A DNA stretch of 5,081 nt from Chryseobacterium gleum (lineage in GTDB: Bacteria; Bacteroidota; Bacteroidia; Flavobacteriales_D; Sanyastnellaceae), in contig CAMDFE010000137.1 in NCBI GenBank assembly GCA_945897395.1, positions 1 through 5,081 on the forward strand. Direction: 5' to 3'. The notes beneath the pieces were generated by a model that saw nothing but the letters and a program-made list of their open reading frames with translations, was not told the origin of the DNA and made no database searches. The position numbers and the translations under genes were made by a program. Shown piece by piece: positions 4,187 through 5,081 of the stretch. How positions within the stretch are numbered: position 1 is the first letter of the stretch; the number at the start of each line of letters is the position of its first letter.

Positions 4187-5081
4187 ATGAATAAAATGAA
4201 AGGATTGCTGGTAGCCAGTATTTGTGTTTTGGCTCTCGCGTCATGTGACGAGAAGAAAGTTCCTGTACCTTCCAGAAGTGCCGAGTTAATTGGCGATTTC
4301 GATGATACATTATGGAATCAGAATTCTGGAACCATTTATTCATTGGCTTTGTATGCCGACAGCAGCTTCTATTTAAGAACCCGCGTTCTTGGAGGAGATG
4401 CGAAAACCTATTTAGGAAATTACAATCCCAATGAAAAATGGGAAACGCTTAACTTGAAATGTGCTGACAGTACGAATACATTTTCCATTGCGATTAAATC
4501 TCCTGACCTGTTAGAAATGAGCGTAGAAGGTGTTGTGAGTTATATGAATCGTTCAACAAAAGTAGTTAGCACCACAGGTTCTGCAATATTGAAGAATCGT
4601 GTTAAAATTTGGTCTAACAACAAGTCAATCGTATACCAATTGGTGAATGCGAATGAACTCATCATAGATCAGCTTTTCATTAATACACTCACACCTGATT
4701 ACAAGGCTTTGTTGAGTTATTATTCGGGGAAATACGAATCGTCAGAATTATCAAAAGCTTTAAATTTCAGTCAAGAAGAAATTGTAAAATTGCAAGAACT
4801 GTATTTTCCAATCCCACCTGCACCGATGACCGACGCGAAGGAAGCGCCACCCATCGATAATAAAATGCCTATGAAATCATTGTTTTTCTTTACCACTGGA
4901 GGAAAAGTGGAAGTTCAATTGGTGGCCCTCAGCTCTAAAGGAAATGACTATGCCAAAAAAGAGACATGGGAATTGAATGCAGACGGATGGAAGTTGATGA
5001 GCTCTGAGTTTTCTGTCGTAACCGCACAGGTTGTCTATGACAATCCGAATGAGGTGAAGCTGCCGACTGGGGATATTATCA
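4187..5081 (+). CDS. Putative lipoprotein of unknown function (3' end cut by window edge)
   Basis: An open frame from the ATG at 4187 runs through the right edge, giving 298 residues without a stop. The start is a classic lipoprotein signal peptide: MNKMK, a hydrophobic core, and the lipobox LASC with the lipidated cysteine at C20. The mature protein would begin CDEKKVPVP, exported by Sec and anchored in the outer or inner membrane; the acidic residues at +2 and +3 recall the surface-export signals described in Bacteroidota, but the match is loose. After the tether, residues 33-75 (ALYADSSFYLRTRVLGGDAKTYLGNY near the middle of it) show alternating beta-strand character resembling NlpE-like small barrels. 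This is a weak resemblance, and no CxxC is present. Residues 205-225 are proline-rich (PIPPAPM, then APP), suggesting a linker between two domains, followed by more beta-strand-like sequence. I do not recognise the family. It has its own promoter and is divergent from the acyltransferase gene. Confidence 0.85.
   Translation, partial: MNKMKGLLVASICVLALASCDEKKVPVPSRSAELIGDFDDTLWNQNSGTIYSLALYADSSFYLRTRVLGGDAKTYLGNYNPNEKWETLNLKCADSTNTFSIAIKSPDLLEMSVEGVVSYMNRSTKVVSTTGSAILKNRVKIWSNNKSIVYQLVNANELIIDQLFINTLTPDYKALLSYYSGKYESSELSKALNFSQEEIVKLQELYFPIPPAPMTDAKEAPPIDNKMPMKSLFFFTTGGKVEVQLVALSSKGNDYAKKETWELNADGWKLMSSEFSVVTAQVVYDNPNEVKLPTGDII

Noticed and set aside
4089..4343. Minus-strand open frame across the 4108-4186 gap
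   Set aside because: It is antisense to the lipoprotein signal peptide and covers both divergent promoters; no recognisable protein.

Overview
The window looks like a chromosomal housekeeping segment of a member of the Bacteroidota, probably a flavobacterium-like lineage. The reasons are promoter boxes of the Bacteroidota type (TAnnTTTG, some with an upstream TTG), a near absence of Shine-Dalgarno sequences, moderate to low GC by eye, and protein families with Bacteroidota-type sequence. The lineage call is inference; no search was run. I see no mobile element, CRISPR array, tRNA or rRNA. No gene-free stretch exceeds about 80 bases.

Layout. At the left edge (1-75, minus) are the first 25 codons of a DEAD-box RNA helicase of the RhlE type. 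Upstream of it lies a class I O-methyltransferase (155-799, minus). The rhlE promoter sits in the 79-base gap between them. Divergent from the methyltransferase is a tight three-gene operon on the plus strand: a CPBP-family intramembrane metalloprotease (832-1440), a SUI1/eIF1-like factor of the YciH type (1421-1765, overlapping the protease gene by 20 bases), and an RlmL-like THUMP-domain rRNA methyltransferase (1767-2978, one base after yciH). The operon ends in a 56-base tail-to-tail overlap with a PlsB/PlsC-type glycerolipid acyltransferase on the minus strand (2923-4107). Divergent from that, after 79 bases, begins a lipoprotein gene that runs off the right edge (4187-5081).

How the genes relate. 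rhlE, yciH and rlmL all concern RNA, ribosome assembly or translation initiation. The CPBP protease, acyltransferase and lipoprotein concern the envelope. The methyltransferase is a general small-molecule enzyme with no visible partner.

No obviously new system is present. The most interesting signals are in gene expression. Three promoters place a canonical -7 box only 4-5 bases before the start codon, which predicts leaderless or nearly leaderless transcripts. Two divergent promoters at 799-826 share bases. A perfect AGGAGG before rlmL is a by-product of codons for the conserved Gly-Gly end of YciH. The acyltransferase has an atypical spacing in its catalytic His/Asp motif.
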